Shown: positions 27,423-37,396, counted from the stretch's first letter. The stretch: 64,000 bases of DNA from Methanofollis tationis (GCF_013377755.1 NZ_JABXWR010000001.1:1499104-1563103), one strand, 5' to 3'. Notes: a model not told the origin generated them from the letters alone. Numbers and translations: made by a program.

Positions 27423-28073
27423 TCATGCCGAACACCCCTTCCTCATCACAATCCAGAGGCCTGAATCATCACAGACGACATCGCCATCGACGCCCTCGAC
27501 CACCGACACCGCCTTCAAAAACCGTTGCATCGTCTCAGAAGAGATATTTTTCCGGTTGAACCCCTCCCAGTCAGGATTGCGGCGGATCATCTCCCGCACG
27601 ATCCGCTCATTCAGTTCGGCGTTCCCGAACCCGCCACCGATGATCGCCATCCCTCCGGCCCTCAGTATCCGTGCAGCCTCATGGAGCGCCGCGGGAAGGT
27701 CATCCCAGAAGAACACTGAACCGCGGCTGACCACGAGATCGGCGGAGGCGTCAGGGAGGGGAAGGCGTGTCACATCGCCGCGAATTGTCCTGACCCGGCC
27801 TTCAAGGCCCGCGTTCCTGATGTTCGTCTCTGCAATCGCCTGCGCCGCAGCGGAGAAATCGAGCGACCAGACCATCATATCGGAGGCTTTCGCAACGGCA
27901 ATCGCCAGATGGCCGGGGCCGCTTCCCAGATCGACGCACACGCCGTCAAGCCGCCCGAACCTCTCCAGAAACATCCCGGCGAGCACCGGATAGACCGGGG
28001 CGAAGATGGTCTCTGCGATCCTGTTCATTCCTTCGGCTTTTTCCTGTTCGGTCCGCGTATCCTGGCTCATCAT
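27423..28073 (-). CDS. Class I SAM-dependent methyltransferase
   Basis: A 216-residue methyltransferase. Motif I is VCVDLGSGPGHLAIAVA, motif II follows at WSLDFSAAA, and GDVTRLPLPDASADLVVSRG covers motifs III-IV. The C-terminal part has no recognised substrate domain. UbiE/methyltransferase-11-like proteins act on small molecules, and the substrate here is unknown. The ATG at 28073 (or 28070) follows GAGGGG. It is divergent from mch with about 190 bp between them. Confidence 0.85.
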   Translation of the reverse strand: MMSQDTRTEQEKAEGMNRIAETIFAPVYPVLAGMFLERFGRLDGVCVDLGSGPGHLAIAVAKASDMMVWSLDFSAAAQAIAETNIRNAGLEGRVRTIRGDVTRLPLPDASADLVVSRGSVFFWDDLPAALHEAARILRAGGMAIIGGGFGNAELNERIVREMIRRNPDWEGFNRKNISSETMQRFLKAVSVVEGVDGDVVCDDSGLWIVMRKGCSA

Positions 28074-28230
28074 CTTAACCCCTCGTTCCGGCACGCCGGC
28101 ACGGGACAGGGACGGAACGTCCGTCCTTCAGGTCCATTTGGCGCCAGGGTCGGATGAAGATACCTGTACCATACGCCAGAAAGAAATCAGAAATGGTTGC
28201 CTGCTGTCCTCAGGTCCCTCCCCCACAACA

Positions 28231-28238
28231 CTATATAT
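28231..28238 (+). promoter_or_regulatory. TATA box of mch
   Basis: CTATATAT, centred about 25 bp before the mch ATG at 28259; predicts a leaderless or nearly leaderless message. Confidence 0.5.
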
Positions 28239-28258
28239 CAGGAGGGAGAGGACTGCCC

Positions 28259-29197
28259 ATGATCAGTCTGAACGCCGGAGCCCTCCAGACGGCCGCAGGG
28301 ATGGTTGCCCGGGCCGATCCCCTCGGGATCAGGGCCACAACAATGGGCTGCGGCGCACGGATCGTCGACTGCGGCGCCGATGTTCCCGGGAGTTATGAGG
28401 CCGGTTGCCGCCTCGTCGAGGCGTGTTGCGGGGGATGCGCCTCGGCGCGTATCGAGATAGCAGAGTTCGGACCCTATGCCATCCCGGTCCTCCATATGAC
28501 CGTCTCGAACCCGGCGATTGCCTGCCTCGGCGCCCAGCTCCCCCTCTGGAGGGTGACGGCCGGGGGCGAGGGGACCGACGCGGGCGGGCCTGGAAGAGCG
28601 CTCGCCAGAAAACCAGCAGCACTCTACCAGCGATTGAATCATGACGAAAGTGCAGAAGAAGCCCTGATCTCCCTTACTGCCGATTGGCCGCCGGACGAGG
28701 GTGAGGCAGGGATCCTCGCCGAGGCCTGCCGGATCGATCCGGCGGACCTCACCCTCATGGTCGCCCCGGCCGGGAGCATCGCCGGCACGGTGCATCTCGC
28801 CGGGCTCGTTGCGGCGACGGCCCTTGCACGAATCATGAACACGGGCTATGACCCCCTGCATATCGTCCACCTCACCCTCAGGGTGCCGGTGGCGCCGCCC
28901 GGTCCGGACGGTGAGAGTGTCAGGGCCGCTGCATCCCTGGCCGGTTCGGCCTGCGGGACGCTCCACCTGATCGCAGACGGCTTTGAGGAGTCACTTTCCG
29001 GGGTTGTCGATGAACGAGCAACCGCGGGCGCCGGGCGGGAGGGGAGGTTCACCGCACCCATCGCCGAGGCCTCCGTCTCAGATCTCAGGGACGGGAGCGT
29101 CCGCCGTTTCGGGTCACGAGACCCAACAAAGATCCTCGAACATTTCGGGATCAGAAAACGACGGGGCCGGACTGATCGGATCACCGACATCAGGTAA
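28259..29197 (+). CDS. mch: Methenyltetrahydromethanopterin cyclohydrolase
   Basis: A 312-residue enzyme of the CO2-reducing methanogenesis pathway that interconverts formyl- and methenyl-H4MPT. Conserved segments: ARIVDCGADVPGSYEAG, NPAIACLGAQ, the GPGRALARKP substrate region and DPLHIVHLTLRVPVAP. The ATG at 28259 is set by the TATA box 25 bp upstream; the open frame further upstream has no homology. The protein is fairly divergent from classical Mch. It stands alone as a single gene. Confidence 0.9.
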   Translation: MISLNAGALQTAAGMVARADPLGIRATTMGCGARIVDCGADVPGSYEAGCRLVEACCGGCASARIEIAEFGPYAIPVLHMTVSNPAIACLGAQLPLWRVTAGGEGTDAGGPGRALARKPAALYQRLNHDESAEEALISLTADWPPDEGEAGILAEACRIDPADLTLMVAPAGSIAGTVHLAGLVAATALARIMNTGYDPLHIVHLTLRVPVAPPGPDGESVRAAASLAGSACGTLHLIADGFEESLSGVVDERATAGAGREGRFTAPIAEASVSDLRDGSVRRFGSRDPTKILEHFGIRKRRGRTDRITDIR

Positions 29198-29287
29198 TTC
29201 TGCCAGAAATGCGTCTGCACGGAACAGGGGGTTGAGCCTGCGTCGGGCTCTCTCTCCCGGGAAATGGTGGATTGAGTGCCCGAACCC

Positions 29288-29659
29288 TCACTCTTTTTTC
29301 TCTTCGATCGGGCACTGCGCAACGTACTCAAGATTGAACTTATAGAAATGCGTGTAGCCGCAGTTCCTGCACCTGGTCGTGAACTGGTTGCAACCGACGA
29401 TCAGGTCGTGCGGACCCTCGACACCGCAGTTCTTGCACGGTGCGACCGTCTCAAGGTTCCAGATGTCGTAACAGCTGATCGGGGTATAGGTACCGGCCGC
29501 GCTGACATCCTCTACCCGCGGGACAAAGATACGCGTCGCCCCGCAGTTCGCGCACGCCACCTGCGCCTGTGACGAAACCGCCTTGATCACCTGGTCGGCG
29601 TCCTCGTGGCAGTGGTAACAGGAGGTACGATATTTTGTAAAAATGAACCGTTCGGCCAT
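29288..29659 (-). CDS. Hypothetical multi-cysteine (zinc-ribbon-like) protein
   Basis: A 123-residue protein with four Cys pairs or knuckles: SCYHCHED, ACANCGATR, PCKNCGVEG and RCRNCGYTH. These could form two zinc or iron sites. There is no membrane segment or recognised catalytic motif. The ATG at 29659 is the start after a TATA-like AAGTATATG (about 29.68 kb); an upstream in-frame start at 29686 is less likely. It is divergent from the chemoreceptor gene across about 210 bp of AT-rich DNA. I do not recognise the family's function. Confidence 0.75.
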   Translation of the reverse strand: MAERFIFTKYRTSCYHCHEDADQVIKAVSSQAQVACANCGATRIFVPRVEDVSAAGTYTPISCYDIWNLETVAPCKNCGVEGPHDLIVGCNQFTTRCRNCGYTHFYKFNLEYVAQCPIEEKKE

Positions 29660-29699
29660 GTGTTCCCCTCGTCGTTTGATCTTCATATACTTACCCCGT

Positions 29700-29857
29700 C
29701 GGGATTGCAGCCCCTAAATAGAATAATAATCGGATATACCGATGCCACCCGATATATTTATCAAATAAAATAATATTATTGCCCAGATTATATAAATCAA
29801 GAATAGAAAGGTCTATTAATTAGTTTATTAAAATAATTTAGCCACAGAACACAGTGC
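29700..29857. promoter_or_regulatory. AT-rich divergent promoter region
   Basis: About 70% A+T against roughly 40% in the window, with several TATA-like stretches (GATATATTTATC, ATTATATAAATC). It serves the chemoreceptor-cheW pair and probably the Cys-rich gene on the other strand. No gene is seen in it. Confidence 0.45.
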
Positions 29858-29872
29858 GTGAGGGACGATACG

Positions 29873-31849
29873 ATGACAATGCAAAAACCAGAAAAAATTG
29901 AAGATGCCCTGCAGCGCGCCCTGAAGGGAGACCTTTCAGTGCGGATCACCATCGATCTCCTCCCGGAGGAGTTCAGAAGCCTCGGAAAAATGGTCAACAC
30001 CGCCATAGAGCGGATGGCAGAATCTGAAAAACTGAAAAAGCGTGCCGAAGCCTTCGTGAAGTACAACCCCCAGGCGATCGCCGTCCTGGCTCCGGACAAA
30101 CACCGCCTCGACCTCAACAAACAGTACGAGAAGGCCTGGCGCGGCTCGTATGACGAACTGATGGCAAAGAAGCTCTACGACTTCAATATCAAGACAACCG
30201 GCGACGATTTCTACGCCTCCTTCGAGACGAAGAAGATGGCGGTATCAGACATGGAGATCTCCTGGGAAGACCGGACAAAGACCTACCTCCGCCTCTTCCA
30301 GGTCCCGATCCTGGACGAAAACGGGGAGATCGACGTCAACTACTATATCTACCAGGACCTCACCGAGCAGAGGGAGGAACTCGAGAAGATCCGCGCCCTG
30401 CAGAGGCGTGCCGACGCCTTCTTGAAATACAACCCCCAGGCGGTCACCGTCCTGGCTCCGGACAAACACCGCCTCGACCTCAACAAACAGTACGAGAAGG
30501 TCTGGCGCGGCTCGTATGACGAACTGATGGCAAAGAAGCTCTACGACTTCAATATCAAGACAACCGGCGACGATTTCTACGCCTCCTTCGAGACGAAGAA
30601 GATGGCGGTATCAGACATGGAGATCTCCTGGGAAGACCGGACAAAGACCTACCTCCGCCTCTTCCAGGTCCCGATCCTGGACGAAAACGGGGAGATCGAC
30701 GTCAACTACTATATCTACCAGGACAACACTGCACTCGTCGAGAAGGAAAAGGAAGCACAGCAGCAGGCCTCCCTTCTCGCCGCAAGTGCCGAGGAGCTGA
30801 AGGCGGCCATGGACGAGATGGCAAAGGGCGACCTCACCGCCCTCGTGGAGATCGGGGAGAACGATCCACTCCGCGACCTCAAGCTCGACTACCGCCATTC
30901 CCGCGAAGGAATCAAGGCGGCCCTGATCAAGGCGGCCGGTATCGGCGAGAAGGTGAGGGGCAGCTCGGCGGAGACAAGCCGCAGCTCGGCCGACATCTCC
31001 CGGGCGATCGAGCAGGTCGCCACCAAGAGCCAGCAGAGCGCAGAGGACGCGAAAAGGCAGCTCGAAAATCTCGAAGAGGTAGCGCGGGCGATGTCCGACC
31101 TCTCGGCATCGATCGAGGAGATCGCCAGCACCGCACAGGGCGTGCTCGACGGGACCACCGCGGCGGTCAGGATCGGGAACGAAGCCGACAAGCTCGGGCG
31201 TGAGGCGACCCAGAAGATGCGCCAGGTCGAAACCATTACAAAGGAAGGCGTCGAGGAGTTTTCACAGCTGAACAGAGAGATGCAGGAGATCTCCAAGATC
31301 GTCAAACTCATCAATGACATCTCCAGCCAGACCAATCTGCTCGCACTGAACGCCGCTATCGAAGCAGCGAGGGCGGGCGAGCACGGGAGGGGCTTCGCCG
31401 TGGTCGCAGGCGAGGTGCGCAACCTTGCCGGCGAGTCCAAGAACGCAACCAACCATATCGAAGACCTCATCGGCAGCATCCAGTCCCAGAGCGAGAAGAC
31501 CGGCCGGAACCTCCAGGCGGCCATCGCAGAGATCGCTGCCGGCGTTGAGAGCGTCAACCAGGCGATCGACACCCTGACCAGGATCGTCGCTGCTGCCAAG
31601 GAGGCGCATGAGAGCGTGTCGGAGATCGCACGGGCGACCGAGGACCAGGCGAGCGCCACCAACCGCGTGATGGAGCGGATGGACGTGACAAACAGGATGA
31701 CGAAGGAGACGATGGCGCGGATCGAGGACATGGCCGCCCTGACCGAGGAAGTATCTGCCTCGGCCCAGGAGGTCGGCAGCGCCGCCGAGGAGGTCGCTGC
31801 CATGGCCGGAGAGATGAAGGAAAGCCTGGACTCGTTCAGATTGAAGTAA
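29873..31849 (+). CDS. Soluble methyl-accepting chemotaxis protein with duplicated PAS domains
   Basis: A 658-residue chemoreceptor without membrane segments. Order: HAMP-like helix ([17 protein letters not shown]), two nearly identical PAS domains (about residues 57-162 and 179-284), a second HAMP-like segment ([12 protein letters not shown]) and a long MCP signalling coiled coil with the hairpin tip [20 protein letters not shown]. The signal is probably cytoplasmic (redox, ligand or cofactor state). ATG 29873 has GAGGGA 7 bp upstream; a GTG at 29858 is an alternative. cheW follows at once. Confidence 0.92.
   Translation: MTMQKPEKIEDALQRALKGDLSVRITIDLLPEEFRSLGKMVNTAIERMAESEKLKKRAEAFVKYNPQAIAVLAPDKHRLDLNKQYEKAWRGSYDELMAKKLYDFNIKTTGDDFYASFETKKMAVSDMEISWEDRTKTYLRLFQVPILDENGEIDVNYYIYQDLTEQREELEKIRALQRRADAFLKYNPQAVTVLAPDKHRLDLNKQYEKVWRGSYDELMAKKLYDFNIKTTGDDFYASFETKKMAVSDMEISWEDRTKTYLRLFQVPILDENGEIDVNYYIYQDNTALVEKEKEAQQQASLLAASAEELKAAMDEMAKGDLTALVEIGENDPLRDLKLDYRHSREGIKAALIKAAGIGEKVRGSSAETSRSSADISRAIEQVATKSQQSAEDAKRQLENLEEVARAMSDLSASIEEIASTAQGVLDGTTAAVRIGNEADKLGREATQKMRQVETITKEGVEEFSQLNREMQEISKIVKLINDISSQTNLLALNAAIEAARAGEHGRGFAVVAGEVRNLAGESKNATNHIEDLIGSIQSQSEKTGRNLQAAIAEIAAGVESVNQAIDTLTRIVAAAKEAHESVSEIARATEDQASATNRVMERMDVTNRMTKETMARIEDMAALTEEVSASAQEVGSAAEEVAAMAGEMKESLDSFRLK
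30041..30724 (+). repeat. 318-bp tandem PAS-encoding repeat
   Basis: Units 30041-30358 and 30407-30724, offset 366 bp, differ at only six positions by eye. Five of these lie in the first 55 bp. The last 220 bp appear identical, including third codon positions. Confidence 0.9.
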
Positions 31850-31850
31850 G

Positions 31851-32330
31851 GTGAAGGGTGTGACAAACGTTGATGTGGTAGAATTCGAGGTCGCGGACGA
31901 GCACTACGCCCTCGACATCTCCCTTGCACGGGAGATCGTCGAGATGGTCCCGATCACGCCGGTGCCGAGAGCTCCCCCCCATATTGCCGGGATCATCAAC
32001 CTTCGCGGCGAGATCACGACGGTCATGAACCTCTCGACCCTCCTGGGCATCCCTGCGGCCGGAGGCCAGGAGCGGCAGAAGATCATCATCCTCGTCCCTG
32101 AGGCAGCTGGAGGCTCCAATGTCGGGATCATCGTCGACGATGTCCTCTCGGTGATGCAGATCTCTGAGAACGATGTCGAGAAGATGGACGACGCCCTCAC
32201 GCGGGACGCCTTTGTCAAAGGGATAATAAAGGTGAACAATAAGTCGGCCGAGAGCAGCGACGCCAAAAACCTGATCATCTGGGTTGACATGCAGAAGGTG
32301 CTCGAACAGCTGATCGGGCATAGTGCCTGA
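31851..32330 (+). CDS. cheW: CheW chemotaxis adaptor protein
   Basis: A 159-residue CheW that links receptors to the CheA kinase. It has the SH3-like double barrel with VVEFEVADEHYALDI, VPRAPPHIAGIINLRGE (the conserved NLRG loop), NLSTLLGI and GIIVDDVLSV. The start is GTG 31851 or GTG 31860, directly after the receptor stop. Pairing with the receptor suggests a matched array component. No cheA is in the window. Confidence 0.92.
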   Translation: MKGVTNVDVVEFEVADEHYALDISLAREIVEMVPITPVPRAPPHIAGIINLRGEITTVMNLSTLLGIPAAGGQERQKIIILVPEAAGGSNVGIIVDDVLSVMQISENDVEKMDDALTRDAFVKGIIKVNNKSAESSDAKNLIIWVDMQKVLEQLIGHSA

Positions 32331-32340
32331 AGACCCGCAT

Positions 32341-32353
32341 CGTATCTTTTTTT
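32341..32353 (+). terminator. T-run after cheW
   Basis: GTATCTTTTTTTGC just after the cheW stop; archaeal T-rich terminator. Confidence 0.4.
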
Positions 32354-32447
32354 GCTCTTCACTATTTCATGTGGATAACCCCTCCCTGATCCCACCCCTA
32401 TCGCAGTTTGGCAGGGCGGCAGACCCCCCGCCCCGGCGCACTGATCC

Positions 32448-32570
32448 ACTCACGCGAAGAAACGAAGCCCCGAAATGCTCTTCCGTACCTTCGCGGCTTT
32501 GCGTGAGATTCATCGGTTTACGATCCATTCACGCAAAGGTCGTGATCGTGTTCAGAGCTCTGCGTGAGCG
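32448..32570. repeat. Intergenic CACGCGAAG/CTTCGCG inverted-repeat cluster
   Basis: ACTCACGCGAAG, then CTTCGCGGCTTTGCGTGAG, TTCACGCAAAGG and CTCTGCGTGAGCG alternate in orientation. A related block (CACGCGAAGG, AACGAAGCCC, CTTTGCGGCT) is at about 19252-19300. No gene is seen in 32331-32665 on either strand. Confidence 0.5.
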
Positions 32571-32614
32571 GACGACGGCCAGGATATCAGGAGGCAGCCA
32601 GAAAAGAGCGCTCG

Positions 32615-32646
32615 AAAAAAAAAGGCTGGTGCCCTGTGTTCAGGGC
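32615..32646 (-). terminator. Hairpin-plus-T-run terminator of thermosome gene
   Basis: On the minus strand, stem GCCCTG-4 nt-CAGGGC (32646-32631) lies about 20 bp after the stop, followed after 7 nt by T9 (32623-32615). It has the form of an intrinsic terminator. Confidence 0.6.
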
Positions 32647-32665
32647 ATATGCAGGCGTTTGGCAC

Positions 32666-34327
32666 TTACATCGGGGGCATGCCCATACCGCCGCCCATAC
32701 CGCCGCCCATACCGCCGCCCATTGCCGCCATCTCCTCGGGTGAGGGGCCGGCAGATTTGGACGAGGCGATGACGTCGTCGATCCTGAGGATCATCACGGC
32801 CGCCTCGGCGGCAGAGCTGAGCGCCTGGGTCTTCACGCGCAGGGGCTCGACAACGCCCTGGGCGAGCATGTCGCCGGCCTTGCCGGTGTTGACATCGAGA
32901 CCCGCGGTCTTCTGGCCCTTCTCGTGGGCTGCACGGAGGTCCACCAGGACGTCAATCGGGTCGAGACCCGCGTTCTCTGCAAGGGTCCGCGGGATGATCT
33001 CGAGGGCGCCGGCAAAGGCTTCGATGGCAAGCTGAGCCCGGCCGCCGACGGTCGCCGCATACTCGCGGAGACGGAGGGAGAGCTCGACTTCAGGGGAGCC
33101 ACCGCCGGCGACGAACTTCTTGTCGCGGAGAGCGACCTCGACGACGCGGAGGGCGTCCTCGATGGCGCGGTCAAGCTCGTCGACGACGTGCTCGGTGCCG
33201 CCCTTGATGATGATCGAGACCGCCTTGGGGTTCTTGCACTGCTCGACGAAGGTCATGTCCTCGCCCGAAACCTTCCGCTCCTCGACGATCCCGGCGAAAC
33301 CGAGTTCTTCGGGGGAGATGGCGTCGATGGAGGAGACGAGGGTGGCGCCGGTCGCGCGGGCAAGCTTCTCCATATCGCTCTTCTTCACGCGGCGGGTGGC
33401 AAAGAGACCGGCCTTCGCAAGGTAGTGCTGGGCGATGTCGTCGATACCCTTCTGGCAGAAGAGGACGTTCGCACCGGAGGCGATGATCTTCTCAACGATA
33501 CCCCTGATCATCCGCTCTTCCTCGTCGAGGAACATCTGGAGCTGGTCAGGGCTCGTGATGTTGATCTCGGCGTCGACCTCGGTCTTCTTGAACTCGACCG
33601 CGGCGTTGAGCAGCAGGATCTTCGCGTTCTCGACCTTCTTCGGCATCGCCGGGTGGACACGCTCCTTGTCGATGAGCACGCCCTCGACGATCCCGGAGTC
33701 CTCGATGGACCCGCCGACCTTCTTCTCGACCTTTATGAAGTCGAGGTCAACGGTGCCGTCTTCTTCGGCGACCATGGTGACCGCTCTGACGATGAGGTCG
33801 CAGAGCTTGTCCTTGGCGGCCTCGGCACCCTTGCCGGTCATGGCGGTACCCGCGATCTTCAGGAGGATATCGGCGTCGTTGGGCTTGACGTCGATGGCGA
33901 GGTCCCTGACGATCTCGATCGCCTTATCGGCGGCCATACGGTATCCGTGGGCGATCACCGTGGGGTGAACGTCCTGTTCGAGGAGGTCCTCGGCCCGCTT
34001 GAGGAGTTCGCCGGCCACAACGACCGCAGTGGTGGTGCCGTCGCCGACCTCGTCGTCCTGGGTCTTTGCAACCTCGACCATCATCTTTGCGGCCGGGTGT
34101 TCGATGTCCATCTCCTTGAGGATGGTCACACCGTCGTTTGTGATCACGACGTCGCCGATGGTGTCGACAAGCATCTTGTCCATCCCCTTCGGACCGAGGG
34201 TGGTCCGTACCGCTGCGGCGACTGCCTTGGCGGCGGCGATGTTGATGCTCTGTGCGTCACGCCCGCGAGTGCGGGAACTTCCTTCTTTAAGAATAAGGAT
34301 CGGTTGTCCTCCAAGTTGTTGAGACAT
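32666..34327 (-). CDS. thsA: Thermosome subunit (group II chaperonin)
   Basis: A 553-residue ATP-dependent chaperonin subunit. Signatures: [56 protein letters not shown], and a glycine/methionine-rich C-terminal tail ([17 protein letters not shown]). It folds proteins inside a double-ring cage. The start ATG follows GGTGAT by 5-6 bp, and a TATA box lies about 51 bp upstream, so this message has a leader of about 25 nt unlike many genes nearby. Paralogous subunits are not in the window. Confidence 0.97.
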   Translation of the reverse strand: MSQQLGGQPILILKEGSSRTRGRDAQSINIAAAKAVAAAVRTTLGPKGMDKMLVDTIGDVVITNDGVTILKEMDIEHPAAKMMVEVAKTQDDEVGDGTTTAVVVAGELLKRAEDLLEQDVHPTVIAHGYRMAADKAIEIVRDLAIDVKPNDADILLKIAGTAMTGKGAEAAKDKLCDLIVRAVTMVAEEDGTVDLDFIKVEKKVGGSIEDSGIVEGVLIDKERVHPAMPKKVENAKILLLNAAVEFKKTEVDAEINITSPDQLQMFLDEEERMIRGIVEKIIASGANVLFCQKGIDDIAQHYLAKAGLFATRRVKKSDMEKLARATGATLVSSIDAISPEELGFAGIVEERKVSGEDMTFVEQCKNPKAVSIIIKGGTEHVVDELDRAIEDALRVVEVALRDKKFVAGGGSPEVELSLRLREYAATVGGRAQLAIEAFAGALEIIPRTLAENAGLDPIDVLVDLRAAHEKGQKTAGLDVNTGKAGDMLAQGVVEPLRVKTQALSSAAEAAVMILRIDDVIASSKSAGPSPEEMAAMGGGMGGGMGGGMGMPPM

Positions 34328-34373
34328 TACATATCACCCATGAATTTAGCGCTCAAATAGTTGGTTTGTAGTT

Positions 34374-34383
34374 CTATATAAAT
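34374..34383 (-). promoter_or_regulatory. TATA box of thermosome gene
   Basis: ATTTATATAG on the minus strand, predicting a leader of about 25 nt. Confidence 0.5.
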
Positions 34384-34387
34384 GTTG

Positions 34388-35302
34388 TCACTGGTTGATC
34401 ATCTTGATGAGGTCGGAACCATCTTCAAGGCTCTTCAGATGCTCCTCCCCGACAACAAGTGTTTTTCCAATTCTTTTTTTCTTTTTGTAGTCTGAAACGA
34501 TGCACATTGCGTGCGTACGTGCGACCTGTGAGATATTGCCGATGAGAGCGGCGCGCTTGACCATCCGCTGCGCCGTCCCGTAGCAGGTGAGGATCGTCTC
34601 TTTCTCCACCATAGCGAGCACCTGGAAGGGAGCGCGGCGCATCTGGTAGATCTCGACACCCATGCGCCGGAAATCAGGGAGGATCTCCTGGGATGCGGAC
34701 TCGTCCCCGGGGATACCGGCAAGTGAGGTATAAGAGAGGAGGTCGATCGACTCGACGACGGCCTCATCGAAGATCTCCTCGAGATGGATTGCGATTTCCA
34801 GAGAAGTGCTCATTCCGTCCTCGTACTTGGAGATCGTCCGCCGAGAGACACCGAGATGGCGGGCAAGGTCGCCAAGGGATAACTGGTGCCGCTCCCTGAG
34901 GCCCTTGAGCACATCGCCGTTGAGGTTCACATACAGCCCACCTGGATGGGCATATATGAGGGGCGGGACATTCTCGACCAGATAGTCGTACAGGGTTGCC
35001 GGGGAGATCGCATAGATGCCATAGCGCAGATAGACGGTGCCGCGTTCGAGATCGGCGTCGCGGGCCCGCTCGCCGATGATCAGGGGCGAGGCGCCGAGGT
35101 GGCGGGCGATGGCGTCCATGTCCCGGGATATCTCCTCTGAGACCGAGTCGATATGAGAGACCACCTTGATGACGAGGAGAACCTCGTCTCTCCCGGCGAT
35201 CAGGTCAAAAGAGCGAGGGCGCAGGCTGCACCGTTCAGAGACGTCATAACCGGCGGTCAGCATCACGCTGATCACCATATCGAGGAGGCGCTCCTGTGAC
35301 AT
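34388..35302 (-). CDS. Archaeal HTH-type transcriptional regulator (Cro/CI-type HTH)
   Basis: A 304-residue protein of the archaeal family annotated as putative HTH-type transcriptional regulatory protein. The N-terminal half (1-120) looks like a degenerate nuclease-like fold (SFDLIAGRDEVLLVIKVV). A Cro/CI HTH lies at about 130-185 (LRERHQLSLGDLARHLGVSR-RTISKYEDG). The C-terminal part is family-specific. The ATG at 35302 lies 24 bp from a TATA box (TACTATATCC), giving a leaderless message. It is divergent from tiaS and adjacent to the thermosome gene; targets are unknown. Confidence 0.88.
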   Translation of the reverse strand: MSQERLLDMVISVMLTAGYDVSERCSLRPRSFDLIAGRDEVLLVIKVVSHIDSVSEEISRDMDAIARHLGASPLIIGERARDADLERGTVYLRYGIYAISPATLYDYLVENVPPLIYAHPGGLYVNLNGDVLKGLRERHQLSLGDLARHLGVSRRTISKYEDGMSTSLEIAIHLEEIFDEAVVESIDLLSYTSLAGIPGDESASQEILPDFRRMGVEIYQMRRAPFQVLAMVEKETILTCYGTAQRMVKRAALIGNISQVARTHAMCIVSDYKKKKRIGKTLVVGEEHLKSLEDGSDLIKMINQ

Positions 35303-35355
35303 TGGACACTCGTTAAAGGTGGATATAGTACGACACACTAATAAATAATCGCCTC

Positions 35356-36582
35356 ATGTTCATCGGAATCGACGACACCGATTCGCCCGCAGGGATGTGC
35401 ACGACCTATCTCGGGGCCGTGCTGGTCGGAAGGCTAAAAAGTGCCGGTCTGACTATCAGAGAGACCCGGCTCGTCCGACTCAACCCGAACGCTCCGTTCA
35501 AGACGAGAGGAAACGCGGCGATATGTATCGAGGCGTCGGGGCACCCGGAGACGGCGTTCTCGATCGCAGCAGCGCTGATCGACGACCTCGCCGACCTCTC
35601 CTGCGAGAACACCAACCCCGGTCTGGTGGTGACCGGGGAGCGGCCAGACCCCGCGTTCTACTGGAAAGCGGTCCGGGACTTCTGCACGATCGATGAGGCA
35701 AAGGCGCTCCTGGAAGAGAACTGCGCCCTTTACCGGGGCTGGAAAAACGGGCGCGGGCTGATCGGGGCCACGGCGGGGGTGGCAAGCGTCCTGCCCGACC
35801 GGACCTCCGAACTCCTCGCCTACCGGCAAAGGGAACTCTGGGGGACGCCGCGAACGGTCGAAAAGGCATCGATATTCGCCGCAGAAGCGGCGACCTACCC
35901 CCACACCTGGGACTCGGTAGACCTCCAGAACGGCATCGTGGTCTGCGTGCCCCACACGCCCGACCCGGTCCTCTTCGGGATCCGTGGCGAGAGCGAGGCG
36001 TGGGTACGAGAGGCCCGCGCCCTCATCCGGGCAGAGAAGAGCGAGATCGAGCAGGTCTGGGTCACCAACCAGGGCACAGACGCCCACCTGGTGGACGGGA
36101 CGATCGGCCACCTCCTCGATGGGCGGTCGTACCGTGTCCAGGGAACAGTGGCGGAGCGTGCGACGACCGGGGAAGGGGGGCATGTGCGCCTCACCCTCCT
36201 CGGCACTGACGGCGAGAGGCTCCGCTGCATGGCATACGAGCCTACAAAAGGCTTCAGGGAGATCGTGCGGGCCCTCCTGCCGGGCGACGGGGTCCTCGCC
36301 GTCGGGAGTTACAAGAACGAAAGCCTCAACCTTGAGAAACTGCGGGCAGACCGCCTCGTGGAGGACCGCCTCCTCCGCCCGCCCCTCTGCCCGGACTGCG
36401 GGCGGCGAATGACCTCTGCGGGCAGGGATAAGGGCTACAAATGCCGGGAGTGCGGCGGGCGTGCGGGCGATCCCGAGATCATTACCACCCCCAGAACGAT
36501 CAAGACTGGCTGGTACGAGGTGCCGCCGACGGCACGGCGGCATCTCTCGAAGCCGCTGGTCAGGGATCAGGGGGAGGCCTGA
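35356..36582 (+). CDS. tiaS: tRNA(Ile2) 2-agmatinylcytidine synthetase TiaS
   Basis: A 408-residue archaeal enzyme that attaches agmatine to C34 of tRNA-Ile(CAU) using ATP, so it reads AUA. The N terminus MFIGIDDTDSPAGMCTTYLG is the TiaS kinase-domain signature. KTRGNAAI follows. An OB-fold (residues about 255-345) and a zinc ribbon CPDCGRRM...YKCRECGG at the end bind the tRNA. It is essential for decoding in archaea. It is divergent from the HTH regulator with only 53 bp between start codons. Confidence 0.96.
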   Translation: MFIGIDDTDSPAGMCTTYLGAVLVGRLKSAGLTIRETRLVRLNPNAPFKTRGNAAICIEASGHPETAFSIAAALIDDLADLSCENTNPGLVVTGERPDPAFYWKAVRDFCTIDEAKALLEENCALYRGWKNGRGLIGATAGVASVLPDRTSELLAYRQRELWGTPRTVEKASIFAAEAATYPHTWDSVDLQNGIVVCVPHTPDPVLFGIRGESEAWVREARALIRAEKSEIEQVWVTNQGTDAHLVDGTIGHLLDGRSYRVQGTVAERATTGEGGHVRLTLLGTDGERLRCMAYEPTKGFREIVRALLPGDGVLAVGSYKNESLNLEKLRADRLVEDRLLRPPLCPDCGRRMTSAGRDKGYKCRECGGRAGDPEIITTPRTIKTGWYEVPPTARRHLSKPLVRDQGEA

Positions 36583-36600
36583 GAGAGAAAAACGGCAATC

Positions 36601-36608
36601 TCTATATC
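36601..36608 (+). promoter_or_regulatory. TATA box of npdG
   Basis: TCTATATC centred 25-26 bp before the ATG at 36630; predicts a leaderless message. Confidence 0.5.
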
Positions 36609-36629
36609 CAGCCCGGACAAGCATACTGT

Positions 36630-37280
36630 ATGAGAATCGGCATTGTTGGAGGAACTGGCGATATCGGGGAGGGCATGGCCCTCAGACTCTCCACCCGCTA
36701 TGATGTGATCATCGGCTCCCGGGAAGAAGAGAAGGCAAAAACCGCGTCCACCACCTGCCGCCTGCGGCTCGACGAACTCGGGAAAGTCTGCAGCCTTTCC
36801 GGGGTCAGCAATCAGAGAGCAGTTGACGAAGCCGATATCGTCGTCCTCGCCCTCCCGTACAAGCACCTCGTCCCGACGATCGCCTCCCTCACCGGCTTTG
36901 AGGGAAAGATCGTGATCAGCCCGGTCAATCCGATGGAGTTTGGCGAAACGGTCTCTTATGTCCCCCCACCCGAGGGGTCGGCCGGACTGCTCCTGAAAAA
37001 ACTCCTCCCGGAAAGTGCCAGGATCGTCGTCGCCTTCAACAACATCGCCGCCCACCGCTGGCAGACGATCGGGGAAGACCTCGACTATTCAGTCGCCGTC
37101 TGCAGCGACGACGAGGAGGCGAAGAAGATCGTCATGGACCTCATCAACACGATCTCGCACCTTGCGGCGCTCGACGCCGGCCCCCTGAAAAATGCCGCTC
37201 TTGTTGAGAGCCTCACCCCTCTGATCCTGAACATCTCGAAGTACAACAGGATGAAAGACGTCGGCGTGTACTTCAGATAA
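36630..37280 (+). CDS. npdG: F420-dependent NADP oxidoreductase
   Basis: A 216-residue enzyme moving hydride between coenzyme F420 and NADP+, the methanogen source of NADPH for biosynthesis. The N-terminal motif GIVGGTGDIGEGMALRL is characteristic of the family. IIGSREEEKA binds the NADP phosphate, and the F420-side residues lie in ALPYKHLV and SPVNPMEF. The ATG at 36630 agrees with the TATA box. NADPH made here could serve the nearby shikimate dehydrogenase and thioredoxin reductase. Confidence 0.95.
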   Translation: MRIGIVGGTGDIGEGMALRLSTRYDVIIGSREEEKAKTASTTCRLRLDELGKVCSLSGVSNQRAVDEADIVVLALPYKHLVPTIASLTGFEGKIVISPVNPMEFGETVSYVPPPEGSAGLLLKKLLPESARIVVAFNNIAAHRWQTIGEDLDYSVAVCSDDEEAKKIVMDLINTISHLAALDAGPLKNAALVESLTPLILNISKYNRMKDVGVYFR

Positions 37281-37396
37281 GGCGGACATCACTTTTTTTC
37301 GGTTTTCTCCCGCCCCACGAACGGGCAGGCCGCAAGACACCCGCGGTCAAAACTGTTAATGGATCGCAGGACAAATCATATGAAATCTGGTGTCCT

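Noticed and set aside
32924..34360. 478-codon open frame opposite the thermosome gene
   Set aside because: It mirrors the codon periodicity of the chaperonin gene in high-GC DNA and has no recognisable domain.
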